A stretch of DNA of 64,000 bases from JAIRNF01 sp031551125 (lineage in GTDB: Bacteria; Bacteroidota; Bacteroidia; Bacteroidales; UBA932), in contig JAVBOB010000010.1 of assembly GCA_031551125.1 (NCBI GenBank), positions 1 to 64,000 of the forward strand, read 5' to 3'. The notes beneath the pieces are model-generated. The model ran no database searches, was not told the origin of the DNA, and saw only the letters and a program-made list of their open reading frames with translations. Below are positions 34,192-42,569 of this stretch, in pieces; position 1 is the stretch's first letter, and each line of letters opens with the position of its first letter. Made by a program: the position numbers and the translations under genes.

Positions 34192-34929
34192 ATTTTCCAC
34201 TCTGGTTGCTTTTCTGGCCAGCTGCTGAAAAACTTCGTCCATATTTCTTGCCGATAGCTGCTGCTTTAGCTGTGCGGGAGTATCGAGCGCTTCTATTTTT
34301 CCGTCAACCATTACCGATACGCGATTGCAGTATTCGGCTTCGTCCATGTAGTGGGTGGTTACTAAAGCGGTAATACCACGGTCGGCAGCTTCATAAATCA
34401 GCTCCCAAAACTGGCGGCGGGTAACAGGGTCAACCCCTCCTGTGGGTTCATCTAGGAATACAACCTTTGGCTCATGGAATATAGATACTGAAAATGATAG
34501 CTTCTGTTTCCAGCCCAGCGGCAGCTCTTTTACCAGCGTATTACGTTCGCTTTGAAAGCCCAGCTTAGCAAGTGTTTCGTCCGTTTTTTTAGCAATAACT
34601 TTTTCGTTCATCCCGTATATTCCGGCAAAGAGGCGAATATTTTCCCATACCCTTAAATCTTCATACAGCGAGAACTTCTGACTCATGTAGCCAATATTCT
34701 TTTTTACCTCGTTTGGCTGCTTGTTAACATCGATACCTGCTATAAAACCGTTACCCGATGTTGGTTTGCTTAAACCGCAAAGCATGCGCATAGCGGTAGT
34801 TTTACCCGCTCCATTTGCTCCAAGAAAGCCGAATATCTCGCCTTTCTCTACGCTGAACGAAATGCTGTCAACGGCGGTAAAATCGCCAAATCGCTTGGTA
34901 AGCTTATCTGCTATAATGGTTGATGACAT
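34189..34929 (-). CDS. ABC transporter ATP-binding protein (second ATPase of exporter)
   Basis: A 246-residue ATPase. Walker A G-A-N-G-A-G-K-T-T (about 35-43), Q-loop at M-S-Q-K-F, a degenerate signature region (L-P-L-G-W-K-Q-K-L in place of L-S-G-G), Walker B V-V-F-L-D-E-P-T (about 157-164) and H-loop T-T-H-Y-M. It starts 3 bp after the first ATPase. The two correspond to the two halves of E. coli YbhF. Its last codon and stop fall in the right repeat of the inserted element, so the native C-terminus may have been altered. Confidence 0.9.
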   Translation of the reverse strand: MSSTIIADKLTKRFGDFTAVDSISFSVEKGEIFGFLGANGAGKTTAMRMLCGLSKPTSGNGFIAGIDVNKQPNEVKKNIGYMSQKFSLYEDLRVWENIRLFAGIYGMNEKVIAKKTDETLAKLGFQSERNTLVKELPLGWKQKLSFSVSIFHEPKVVFLDEPTGGVDPVTRRQFWELIYEAADRGITALVTTHYMDEAEYCNRVSVMVDGKIEALDTPAQLKQQLSARNMDEVFQQLARKATRVEN

Positions 34930-34932
34930 GTG

Positions 34933-35832
34933 CTATACCGTTTGTTGTACTTTATCGTTTTCTTTCTTGGTCAGCAGCATAAAGCAATCCTCAATGGTTG
35001 GTTGTATTTGTTCCAGCGTATAACCGGATAGTAGCGCTTGCTCATTCTTTAGCGTAATGTGCAGGCTATCTCCAAACGCATATACCGATGCTACATTTTC
35101 ATGCCTGCGCAGCTCTTCCAGCGTATGGTAAGAATGCTGTGGTGTAAAGGCGTATAGCTTTTGAGGAAATTTTTGAATTATGTTTGCGGGGGTGTCAATA
35201 TCAAGAATTTTTCCATTAAACATCAGCGCTATCCTGTCGCAAAGCATCGCCTCATCCATATATGGAGTAGATACCATTATGGTAATGTTTTCGGCTTTCA
35301 ACCGTTTAAGCATTTCCCAAAATTCCTTGCGTGATACGGGGTCAACCCCGGTAGTAGGCTCATCTAAGAATAACACTTGCGGTTTATGGATCAGCGCGCA
35401 GCACAGCGCCAGCTTCTGTTTCATGCCACCTGACAGCTTACCCGCAGACCGGTCTTTGAATGGCTCCAGCTGAACGTATATATCACGGATGAGGTGATAG
35501 TTTTCTTTGATGCTGGTATTGAAAACGCTGGCAAAAAAAGCTAAGTTTTCCTGAACTGACAGGTCTTGGTACAATGAAAATCGTCCCGGCATGTAACCTA
35601 GTATGTCTCGTATTTCACGGAATTTGGTAACGGTGCTTAACCCTTCTACTGTTGCCGTTCCCTCATCGGGTAGGAGTAGGGTGGTGAGTATGCGGAAAAG
35701 CGTTGTTTTGCCTGCTCCATCGGGCCCAATAAGTCCAAACAGCTCACCTTTTTTTACATCCAACGAAATATCGTTGAGCGCATGAACTGTCTCGTAAGAC
35801 TTAGAAACGTGATTGATGGAAATTGAGGACAT
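34933..35832 (-). CDS. ABC transporter ATP-binding protein (first ATPase of exporter)
   Basis: A 299-residue ATPase with Walker A G-P-D-G-A-G-K-T-T (about 37-45), signature L-S-G-G-M-K-Q-K (about 133-140), Walker B V-L-F-L-D-E-P-T (about 153-160) and an extended C-terminal domain (about 215-299) typical of drug-export ATPases. Its intact signature contrasts with the degenerate one in its partner, suggesting an asymmetric heterodimer. The 70-bp spacer before it carries AATTGAGAATTATGAG-type words. Confidence 0.92.
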   Translation of the reverse strand: MSSISINHVSKSYETVHALNDISLDVKKGELFGLIGPDGAGKTTLFRILTTLLLPDEGTATVEGLSTVTKFREIRDILGYMPGRFSLYQDLSVQENLAFFASVFNTSIKENYHLIRDIYVQLEPFKDRSAGKLSGGMKQKLALCCALIHKPQVLFLDEPTTGVDPVSRKEFWEMLKRLKAENITIMVSTPYMDEAMLCDRIALMFNGKILDIDTPANIIQKFPQKLYAFTPQHSYHTLEELRRHENVASVYAFGDSLHITLKNEQALLSGYTLEQIQPTIEDCFMLLTKKENDKVQQTV

Positions 35833-35902
35833 AAATTAAATTATGAATTGAGAATTATGAGTTATGAATGGCAATCATTAACATTCTACTATTCACTACT
35901 AA

Positions 35903-36814
35903 CTATTTGCCACTAACCGAGAAGTCAGCATCACCGTACATCCCAATTTTGATTAGCCCGTCGGTGTTTTCTACGGCTATCTTCACTGCATATACTAAGT
36001 TTTGTCGCTCATCTTTAGTCTGAATGGTTTTGGGTGTAAACTCGGCTTTATCGGCTATCCAAGCAACCTTCCCGGTGTAGGTTTTTATGTTCTCGTCAGA
36101 GTAAGTGACAAATACTTTTACCTCTTGTCCGGTTTTTATGCCGGCAAGCTGTTCGGCAACTATATATGCACGTAAGAATAGGTTTTTTGTATCGGCTATT
36201 TTATATAAGGGTCGTCCGGTAACCACTACTTCTTTAGCTTGCGTGTACTTGGTTAGAACGGTTCCGTCAATAGGGTTTACAATACGACATTTGGCTAACA
36301 AATCGTTTAGCTGGGCAACCTGTATCTCAACCGTTGAGCTTTGCTCGTTAAGGTTACCTATGCTGGTGTTTAGCGTATTCATTTGGGCGTTCAGCGTGCC
36401 TTCCAGAACTTTTATTTGTGAGTTAATATCGTCCAGCTGCTTTTGGGTGGCCGCATCACCTTTCAGCAATCGTTCTACACGGTCTTTTTCCTGCTTGGCG
36501 TTGGCAATTTGTTCGCGAGTAGCTTGTATCTGCTTGTTAACATCGGGGCGACTTATCAGTAATGCTTTTCGTCCGCCTATCAGCTGCAGCTTTTGCAGGT
36601 ACAGCTGGGTACTATCAATATAGCCTACCTGTTGGTTTGCTTTTAGCACATCACCTTCAACTATGTCGAATTGCTCTATTTGTCCGTTAGCCTGAGCGGA
36701 AACAATTACCTCTGTGGCTTCGAATATGCCGGAAGCATCATGTTCAAACGAGTTTTTTTTGCATGCCGTAAGCGCAAGTCCTACGAGTGATAGTGAGAGT
36801 AGTATTTTTTTCAT
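35903..36814 (-). CDS. HlyD/YbhG-type membrane fusion lipoprotein
   Basis: A 303-residue periplasmic adaptor. The signal ends in a lipobox (L-A-L-T-A-C-K-K, Cys at about 18), so it is lipid-anchored. Biotinyl-lipoyl-like half-motifs (S-A-Q-A-N-G-Q-I near 40 and R-I-V-N-P-I-D-G-T-V near 177) flank a long coiled-coil hairpin (about 80-170). A beta-barrel domain follows. It links the ABC permease pair to the TolC-like channel. It starts 6 bp after the TolC gene ends. Confidence 0.92.
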   Translation of the reverse strand: MKKILLSLSLVGLALTACKKNSFEHDASGIFEATEVIVSAQANGQIEQFDIVEGDVLKANQQVGYIDSTQLYLQKLQLIGGRKALLISRPDVNKQIQATREQIANAKQEKDRVERLLKGDAATQKQLDDINSQIKVLEGTLNAQMNTLNTSIGNLNEQSSTVEIQVAQLNDLLAKCRIVNPIDGTVLTKYTQAKEVVVTGRPLYKIADTKNLFLRAYIVAEQLAGIKTGQEVKVFVTYSDENIKTYTGKVAWIADKAEFTPKTIQTKDERQNLVYAVKIAVENTDGLIKIGMYGDADFSVSGK

Positions 36815-36820
36815 AGCCTA

Positions 36821-38110
36821 CTATTTTCCTATGGTTGTGTTGTAGTTATATATGTTTAACAGGTATTGTACTTCGTGTAGCGCTTTGTTTTGTCGTGCCA
36901 GATTTTCATCGTTGATTTTCTGAATCAACTCCGTCATAGTGCAAACGCCGTTTGCATACTTTGTTTCGGTGGCTTGCTTAATGTTCTTTCTCAGCGTAAC
37001 AATCTCATCGTCCTTTTCCAACAGCTGCTTGTACTTAGCTATTTCGCTATTGCTTTGCTTCAGCTTTATGTTGGTGTTGAAGAGAAAAGTTTCCTGCTGT
37101 ACATCAACTTGCAGCAAGCTGTTTTTTATTTTCTTCCGGTTATTGCTTACCGTGTATAAGCTGCCGATATTCCATGACAGGCTGAGACCTGCGACCAGTA
37201 CATGATCAAGCTTATCTATACCGAAATTAATACCCGGCTGCATAAAAACGCCAAAGCCCATTATGCCTAATTTAGGCATCAGCTCAGCCGTCAGCGCGCT
37301 GTTCTGCGCATCATACATTTTTCGTTGTTGGTCAAATAGCCTCATTTCCGGTCGGGTAATGGAGTCGGATAGCGGAACACTTGTACGGATTGGTTTTTCA
37401 AATGTTGTATTGTCTGCTATTTTTTCACCAATCATGTGTGAAAGCATTTCAGCGTATGCGCCACGTAAGTAGCTTTGTTGAGTTCTGTTTTGCTCAAGGT
37501 TCAGAATCTCTACCTTTAACGCATCAACATCTGATTGGTAGGCTGTTCCGTTGGTATAGGCCGTTTCTGCGCGACTCAAGTTTTTTGTCAGGTTCTCGTT
37601 AAGAATGTCCAGCTGCTTCAGCTGCTCATCTACCAGTAAGATACCGAAAAACAGTTGGTTCACCTGATCGCGAATGGCGTAGAGAGAAACTTCTGCCTGC
37701 TGTTGCTCGACTTCTGCGCCTGCTTCTGCAATTTTCTTTTGTGCGCGAATCATTCCTCCATCCCAAATTACTTGGTTAAGCTGCGCCATGCCTATAAATT
37801 GCTTATCGCTTGCTTTTTCTGTTGAGCCGGGCGCTGACATGTTCGGCATACCATCCATAATACCGCCAATAGCGGTAATGCTCAGCTGCGGCAGGTAGGC
37901 TTTATTCGCATTGGCAATAGTCATATTTTTTGACTTCTCAATTAAATCAAACTGCTTAATGAGCGGATAGTTTGCTCGCGCTTTTACTTGGCAGCTATCA
38001 ATAGTTAGCTGAGCTTGCGCAGTTGCCAAAACGCTACAAAACAGAAAACAGAAACTTAGGGACAGAAGGTTGAAAACGCAACTTCTTAACATTTTCTTTT
38101 TTGTGTACAT
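36821..38110 (-). CDS. TolC-family outer-membrane efflux protein
   Basis: A 429-residue protein. A signal peptide spans roughly residues 10-32. Two long helical repeats follow, with the OEP-type pattern (N-A-N-K-A-Y-L-P-Q-L-S-I near 72; A-E-L-M-P-K-L-G-I-M near 277). It should form the trimeric outer-membrane duct for the exporter. It is shorter in the equatorial domain than E. coli TolC, as usual in Bacteroidota. A CATTGCGAG repeat sits in the spacer between it and the tetR gene. Confidence 0.9.
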   Translation of the reverse strand: MYTKKKMLRSCVFNLLSLSFCFLFCSVLATAQAQLTIDSCQVKARANYPLIKQFDLIEKSKNMTIANANKAYLPQLSITAIGGIMDGMPNMSAPGSTEKASDKQFIGMAQLNQVIWDGGMIRAQKKIAEAGAEVEQQQAEVSLYAIRDQVNQLFFGILLVDEQLKQLDILNENLTKNLSRAETAYTNGTAYQSDVDALKVEILNLEQNRTQQSYLRGAYAEMLSHMIGEKIADNTTFEKPIRTSVPLSDSITRPEMRLFDQQRKMYDAQNSALTAELMPKLGIMGFGVFMQPGINFGIDKLDHVLVAGLSLSWNIGSLYTVSNNRKKIKNSLLQVDVQQETFLFNTNIKLKQSNSEIAKYKQLLEKDDEIVTLRKNIKQATETKYANGVCTMTELIQKINDENLARQNKALHEVQYLLNIYNYNTTIGK

Positions 38111-38172
38111 GACTACTTAATATTGGTACGGATGAAAAAGGGATTATACTTCTTGTGTTATTGAATCAAGGG

Positions 38173-38224
38173 CGTCATTGGCTTCGCCTCCCTTCGGGTC
38201 GGCAAAAAGCGCCTCGCAATGACG
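38173..38224. repeat. CATTGCGAG palindromic repeat, copy 2 (rearranged)
   Basis: CGTCATTGGCTTCGCC on the left and GCGCCTCGCAATGACG on the right. The centre carries CCCTTCGGGTCGGC. It lies between tetR and tolC inside the export operon. Confidence 0.75.
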
Positions 38225-38228
38225 TGCT

Positions 38229-38849
38229 TTAGTACACGCTAAGGCTTCTCAGTATAAGCTGAACGTTGCACTTTTTTCGATGTTCTATAAAATGTTGATA
38301 TTCGTCATTATTTTCGTTAGTAACCATGCTGATAATGGGCTGAGCCAAGAATGTTGTTGTGTTTAGCGAAACAATGTTGAAAATCAAGTCGGTTGCACAT
38401 ATAGGCTGAATGGTTCCTTTTGCAACTTCTGAGTTAATAGCTTCTTCCAGCTTACTGATAATGTTATTCGCTTTAGGAAGTATAAATTTCAAAAATATAT
38501 CCTTTCTTTCCTCGTTGACAATAATTTCACTGTATATAAAAAATGGCAGCTTGGGATTAACCGCAAGCGTTTCAAAGTGCCGCTCAACTCCCAATTTAAT
38601 TTTATCTAAGAATGGTAAGTCCTGTTCAAAGATGGATGACAGCGAGTTGGCCACTTCTCTTGATTTTTGCTCAAATACCATGTTGAACAAATTTTCTTTT
38701 GTTCTAAAGTAGTAGTGTAGCATAGCATGGTTTACCTTGGCATGCTTGGCTATGTCGGTAATTTTTGCACGAACAAAACCCTTGTCGATAAATTCCTTTT
38801 CGGCTGCCTTTAAAATAGCTTGTTCGGTGTTTATATCATTCAACTCCAT
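38229..38849 (-). CDS. TetR-family regulator of the export operon
   Basis: 206 residues. The N-terminal helix-turn-helix (I-T-D-I-A-K-H-A-K-V-N-H-A-M-L-H-Y-Y-F, about 29-47) is canonical and the remaining helices form the ligand domain. It is the first gene of the operon, comparable to cecR upstream of ybhGFSR in E. coli, and probably represses the exporter until a toxic compound binds. A near-palindrome just before its start codon is a candidate operator. Confidence 0.9.
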   Translation of the reverse strand: MELNDINTEQAILKAAEKEFIDKGFVRAKITDIAKHAKVNHAMLHYYFRTKENLFNMVFEQKSREVANSLSSIFEQDLPFLDKIKLGVERHFETLAVNPKLPFFIYSEIIVNEERKDIFLKFILPKANNIISKLEEAINSEVAKGTIQPICATDLIFNIVSLNTTTFLAQPIISMVTNENNDEYQHFIEHRKKCNVQLILRSLSVY

Positions 38850-38872
38850 TGTTTAACTCATTAGTTTAACAA
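38849..38872. promoter_or_regulatory. Candidate TetR operator
   Basis: A 24-bp imperfect palindrome (TTGTTTAAC-TCATTA-GTTTAACAA, 20 of 24 symmetric positions) abuts the tetR start codon. A promoter-like TACCTTTA lies at 38889-38896. Size and position suit autoregulation. Confidence 0.45.
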
Positions 38873-38986
38873 GCGTGTTAATCTGAGGTAAAGGTAATTA
38901 ATTTGTATTGCGATGCAAATTATTTTATCAGTTGACGCATTTTTCAGCTATAGTCTCAAAAGTCAGCCCTCATGACTTTTTTGTTT

Positions 38987-39098
38987 ACCCCCAACCCCCT
39001 AAAGGGGGCTCTGCTCAATACTGGTACGCATAACTTCTTTGAAACTATGTGCTTCTCTGTGTCCTATGTATCTATGTGGTAGAAAGCCCCCTGGGGGT
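38987..39098. repeat. MITE-like element bounded by CCCCCT/AGGGGG palindromes
   Basis: It begins with CCCCCAACCCCCTAAAGGGGGC and ends with GCCCCCTGGGGG. The interior carries CTATGTGCTTCTCTGTGTCC and TATGTATCTATGTGG, half of the CACATAG hairpin family. The rest of 38873-39220 holds no gene. Confidence 0.7.
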
Positions 39099-39220
39099 AA
39101 ATCGTGATATTCCAAGCCATTACCTAACCTAAAAGTGTGGGTATAGGTTCATTACTAAACAGAAATCATCTTTTCAGGTAAGACGTAAGGTGCAGAGCCC
39201 CCATAATCTCTAGAAATAGC

Positions 39221-39228
39221 TATCTTTG
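39221..39228 (+). promoter_or_regulatory. -7 promoter element (TATCTTTG) of the thiolase gene
   Basis: An exact TAnnTTTG match 60 bp before ATG 39289. It excludes the earlier in-frame start at 39226. Confidence 0.55.
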
Positions 39229-39288
39229 TTAGCCGGAACAGCAAAATATGCTGAAAAATACGAAATTGTAACCTTAACCTTAAAAATA

Positions 39289-40494
39289 ATGAGTAAAGTA
39301 TTTATTGTAGCGGCCAAACGTACGGCCATTGGAAAATTTTTGGGCGGTTTAGCCAACGTATCGGCTGCAGATCTTGGAGCGGCTGTTATCAGCAACATTC
39401 TGAGCGAAACAAAAATTGACCCGTCTGCTTTGGACGAAGTAATTGTGGGAAACATTCTTTGTGCCGGACAAGGACAGGGTATTGCTCGTCAGGCTGCCGT
39501 TAAAGGCGGAGTTCCTAAAGAGGTTCCGGCGTATGGAGTAAATATGATTTGTGGTAGCGGTATGAAGGCTATTCTTAATGCATATACCAGCATTAAGTCC
39601 GGAGACGCTCAGCTGATTTTAGCCGGAGGAACCGAATCAATGTCAGGCTCAGGATTTGTTACGCCCGGACAGGTTCGCCAAGGACATAAAATGGGTAACC
39701 TTACGCTGATTGACCACATGGTTTGTGATGGGCTGACCGATGCGTTTAGCGGTGTACACATGGGTATTACTGCAGAAAATATTGCGGAAAAGTATGGTAT
39801 TACCCGCGAAGAGCAAGATAAGCTGTCATACGCATCACAGCAAAAGGCTATTGCTGCAATTGACGGAGGTCGCTTTAAAAAAGAAATTGTACCGATTCAA
39901 ATACCTTCAAAGAAGGAAACAATAGTTTTTGATACCGATGAGTTTCCCAACCGCACAACAAATGTTGAGAAGCTGTCGGCGCTGAAACCGGCATTCAAAA
40001 AAGACGGAACCGTAACCGCCGGAAATGCTTCAGGTATTAACGATGGAGCATCGTTTGTACTGTTAGCATCGGAAGAAAGCGTGAAGAAATACGGGCTTAC
40101 TCCGTTAGCAGAAGTTATTGCTACAGGGCAAGGCGGCGTTGACCCTTCAATTATGGGTATGGGCCCCGTTCCCGCAATTGCTTGCGCTTTGAAGAAGGCC
40201 AATATGAAGCTATCCGATATGGAAGTTGTTGAGCTGAACGAAGCGTTTGCTGCACAAGCATTGGGCGTGATTAAGCAGCTCTGCTCAGACCATGGTGTAA
40301 CACCTGAGTGGTTTACCGAACGTACAAACGTAAACGGTGGCGCTATTGCCCTCGGTCACCCTATTGGTGCATCGGGTAACCGTATTACCGTTAGCCTTGT
40401 ACATGAGCTGAAGCGTAGCGGCAAAACATACGGACTTGCTTCTCTTTGCATTGGCGGAGGTATGGGTACGGCCGTGATTTTGAAATCGTGTTGA
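39289..40494 (+). CDS. Acetyl-CoA C-acetyltransferase (thiolase)
   Basis: A 401-residue thiolase that condenses two acetyl-CoA, or cleaves 3-ketoacyl-CoA. The nucleophile lies in N-M-I-C-G-S-G-M-K-A (Cys at about 88), the His in G-G-A-I-A-L-G-H-P-I-G-A-S-G (about 357) and the second Cys in L-C-I-G-G-G-M-G. Start at M-S-K-V-F-I-V-A-A-K-R-T, the family start. It is followed by a MaoC hydratase and an SDR reductase, which together can interconvert acetyl-CoA and crotonyl-CoA. Confidence 0.93.
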   Translation: MSKVFIVAAKRTAIGKFLGGLANVSAADLGAAVISNILSETKIDPSALDEVIVGNILCAGQGQGIARQAAVKGGVPKEVPAYGVNMICGSGMKAILNAYTSIKSGDAQLILAGGTESMSGSGFVTPGQVRQGHKMGNLTLIDHMVCDGLTDAFSGVHMGITAENIAEKYGITREEQDKLSYASQQKAIAAIDGGRFKKEIVPIQIPSKKETIVFDTDEFPNRTTNVEKLSALKPAFKKDGTVTAGNASGINDGASFVLLASEESVKKYGLTPLAEVIATGQGGVDPSIMGMGPVPAIACALKKANMKLSDMEVVELNEAFAAQALGVIKQLCSDHGVTPEWFTERTNVNGGAIALGHPIGASGNRITVSLVHELKRSGKTYGLASLCIGGGMGTAVILKSC

Positions 40495-40618
40495 GCCCCC
40501 AACCCCCCAAAGGGGGCTTAAATAGCACTCGTAAGAGTGGAAAATTTGAAGTAGATATTTGATTTATTATAAAATAGCCCGTTAGTTAAGTCCCCTTTTT
40601 GGGGATTTAGGGGGCCTA
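40494..40618. repeat. MITE-like element bounded by CCCCC palindromes
   Basis: GAGCCCCCAACCCCCCAAAG on the left and TCCCCTTTTTGGGGATTTAG on the right enclose about 75 bp. It fills the gap between the thiolase and MaoC genes. The left end overlaps the thiolase stop. Confidence 0.7.
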
Positions 40619-40631
40619 AACCTAAGACAAT

Positions 40632-41036
40632 ATGATAAAAGCAGGAGATACTTTCGTTCATGAGTTCAGCATAAAGCAAGAGGATGTGGTAATGTTTGCC
40701 AAAATTTCGGGCGATAACAACCCTATTCATACAGATGCTGAGTTTGCTGCTAAAACACTTTTTGGTCGTCCTATTGTGCATGGCATATTTTCGGGTGCCG
40801 TGTTCTCGAAAGTGTTCGGAACTTTGTTTCCGGGTGAAGGAACAATATACATGTATCAGGACTTAAAGTTTCTAGCTCCCGTATATAGCGGAGAACCCTA
40901 CCTTGCCAAGCTGGAAGTGCTTGAAGTTAATACCGAAAAGCATACGGGTGTTATTAAATGCAGGCTTGAAGATGCGGCAGGAAAGGTTTACATTGACGGT
41001 ACAGCCAAGCTAAAGAATAACCAACAGTTTGTTTAA
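40632..41036 (+). CDS. MaoC-family (R)-specific enoyl-CoA hydratase
   Basis: A 134-residue hot-dog-fold hydratase that adds water to trans-2-enoyl-CoA to give (R)-3-hydroxyacyl-CoA. The hydratase-2 motif is intact: I-S-G-D-N-N-P-I-H (Asp and His at about 27 and 32) with G-R-P-I-V-H-G downstream. It fits PhaJ-type enzymes in length. It lies between thiolase and reductase genes. Confidence 0.88.
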   Translation: MIKAGDTFVHEFSIKQEDVVMFAKISGDNNPIHTDAEFAAKTLFGRPIVHGIFSGAVFSKVFGTLFPGEGTIYMYQDLKFLAPVYSGEPYLAKLEVLEVNTEKHTGVIKCRLEDAAGKVYIDGTAKLKNNQQFV

Positions 41037-41042
41037 TCTACC

Positions 41043-41106
41043 CGTCATTGCGAGCAGAGCGAAGCAATCTGTTTATTCAAGAGGTTGCTCCGCTCGCAAA
41101 GCCGAT
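41043..41106. repeat. CATTGCGAG palindromic repeat, copy 3
   Basis: CGTCATTGCGAGCAGAGCGA and GAAGCAATCTG face GAGGTTGCTCCGCTCGCAAA. The right arm is more diverged. It lies just 45 bp before the reductase start. Confidence 0.75.
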
Positions 41107-41150
41107 GAAATTTGAATATTCATATAATAAACTCATATAGCAAGCAAAAT

Positions 41151-41894
41151 ATGAAAAGACTAGAAAATAAAGTAGCCATTGTAACGGGTGGCGCAGCAGG
41201 TATTGGGGAAGCAACTACTGTAAAGTTTGCCAACGAAGGCGCAAAGGTTGTTATTTGGGATTTGGACGAAGTACGCGGAAAGGCTTTGGCCGAGAAGCTT
41301 ACAAAAGAAGGTTGTACTGTTGTTTTTGATAAAGTGAATACGTCTAACTATCAGGAAATAGAAGCGGCGGCAGAGCGAGCGTTTAAACAGTTTGGGTCAA
41401 TAGATATACTGGTAAATAATGCCGGAATTACACGTGACAGTACGTTGAAGAAAATGACGCCCGAACTATGGCAACAGGTAATAGATGTAAACCTTAGCGG
41501 TGTATTTTACTGTACAAAAATTATATCGGAGTACATGCTGCAAAAGAACTACGGTCGCATATTAAATGCTTCATCGGTTGTAGCGCTGTACGGCAACTTC
41601 GGACAAACCAACTACGTTGCCACTAAGGCAGGTCTTATTGGTATGACAAAAACTTTGGCACGGGAATTGGGACGTAAGGGTATTACCGTAAATGCCGTAG
41701 CTCCCGGTTTTATTGCTACCGAAATGGTTGCTAAAATGCCCGAGAATGTTATTGAGGGAATGAAAGCAAAGGTTCCGGTAGGACGCTTAGGTAAACCCGA
41801 AGAAATTGCTTCGGCGTACCTGTTCCTTGCTTCTGATGAGGCAGCATACATCAACGGTACGGTAATAAGTGTTGATGGCGGAATGACGGTTTAG
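41151..41894 (+). CDS. SDR-family acetoacetyl-CoA / 3-oxoacyl reductase
   Basis: A 247-residue classical short-chain dehydrogenase. NAD(P) motif T-G-G-A-A-G-I-G-E-A (about 12-21), N-N-A-G (about 89-92), catalytic Ser in N-A-S-S-V-V and Y-V-A-T-K (Tyr and Lys at about 155 and 159). FabG and PhaB are indistinguishable by these motifs. Its position after a thiolase and a MaoC hydratase favours acetoacetyl-CoA reduction to (R)-3-hydroxybutyryl-CoA. No PHA synthase is present in the window. Confidence 0.88.
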   Translation: MKRLENKVAIVTGGAAGIGEATTVKFANEGAKVVIWDLDEVRGKALAEKLTKEGCTVVFDKVNTSNYQEIEAAAERAFKQFGSIDILVNNAGITRDSTLKKMTPELWQQVIDVNLSGVFYCTKIISEYMLQKNYGRILNASSVVALYGNFGQTNYVATKAGLIGMTKTLARELGRKGITVNAVAPGFIATEMVAKMPENVIEGMKAKVPVGRLGKPEEIASAYLFLASDEAAYINGTVISVDGGMTV

Positions 41895-41939
41895 CTTTAG
41901 AGAGGTAAGAAAACAGAAATCAGAAAACAGAAGTCAGAG

Positions 41940-41957
41940 GGGCGTAGTAATACGCCC
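41940..41957 (+). terminator. Small hairpin after the reductase gene
   Basis: GGGCGTA-GTAA-TACGCCC (7-bp stem) follows word repeats (AAAACAGAAATCAGAAAACAG) in the spacer before gmk. Confidence 0.4.
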
Positions 41958-41987
41958 TTACTAAAATATGCAGTGTTGAGTGATAGC

Positions 41988-42569
41988 ATGACGAATAGTA
42001 ATCAAAAAGTAATTATTTTTTCCGCGCCATCAGGCTCCGGGAAAACCACTATTGTACAGCGCTTATTAGAGAAGTTTCCTAAGCTGAAGTATTCTATATC
42101 GGCCACAACCCGCCCGCCACGTGGGCAGGAGGTTGATGGCAGGGAGTACTACTTTATCTCAGCCGATGAGTTTAGGGCTAAGATAGCCGCTAACGAGTTC
42201 TTGGAATGGGAGGAGGTTTACGCTAACCGCTACTATGGAACACCACGTTCGGAGCTAATCCGGATATGGGATGAAGGGGGCGTTGTTCTTTTCGATGTAG
42301 ATGTGAAGGGCGGAATGAACATAAAGCGTCAGCTGGGAAATGCAGCGTTAGCAGTATTTATTATGCCTCCTTCAATAGAGGAACTTCGTCGCAGGTTGGA
42401 GAGTCGAGGAACTGACTCGGCAGCCGATATTAACCTACGTATAGAGCGAGCAGAAGAGGAGCTGAGCTACTCAACATATTTTGATAAGGTTGTGGTTAAT
42501 GATAAACTTGATGATGCTATAGCTGAAACCGAACGTTTAGTGGCAGATTGGATTAATGACGTTGTATAA
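41988..42569 (+). CDS. gmk: Guanylate kinase
   Basis: A 193-residue kinase phosphorylating GMP to GDP. P-loop S-A-P-S-G-S-G-K-T-T (about 11-20), GMP-binding T-T-R-P-P-R-G-Q-E-V-D-G-R-E-Y-Y-F (about 40-56) and D-V-D-V-K-G-G (about 97-103) are intact. ATG 41988 precedes the usual N-terminal strand; an upstream in-frame ATG is five codons earlier. Its stop overlaps the start of the next gene (TAATG). guaA is in the same window but not linked. Confidence 0.95.
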   Translation: MTNSNQKVIIFSAPSGSGKTTIVQRLLEKFPKLKYSISATTRPPRGQEVDGREYYFISADEFRAKIAANEFLEWEEVYANRYYGTPRSELIRIWDEGGVVLFDVDVKGGMNIKRQLGNAALAVFIMPPSIEELRRRLESRGTDSAADINLRIERAEEELSYSTYFDKVVVNDKLDDAIAETERLVADWINDVV

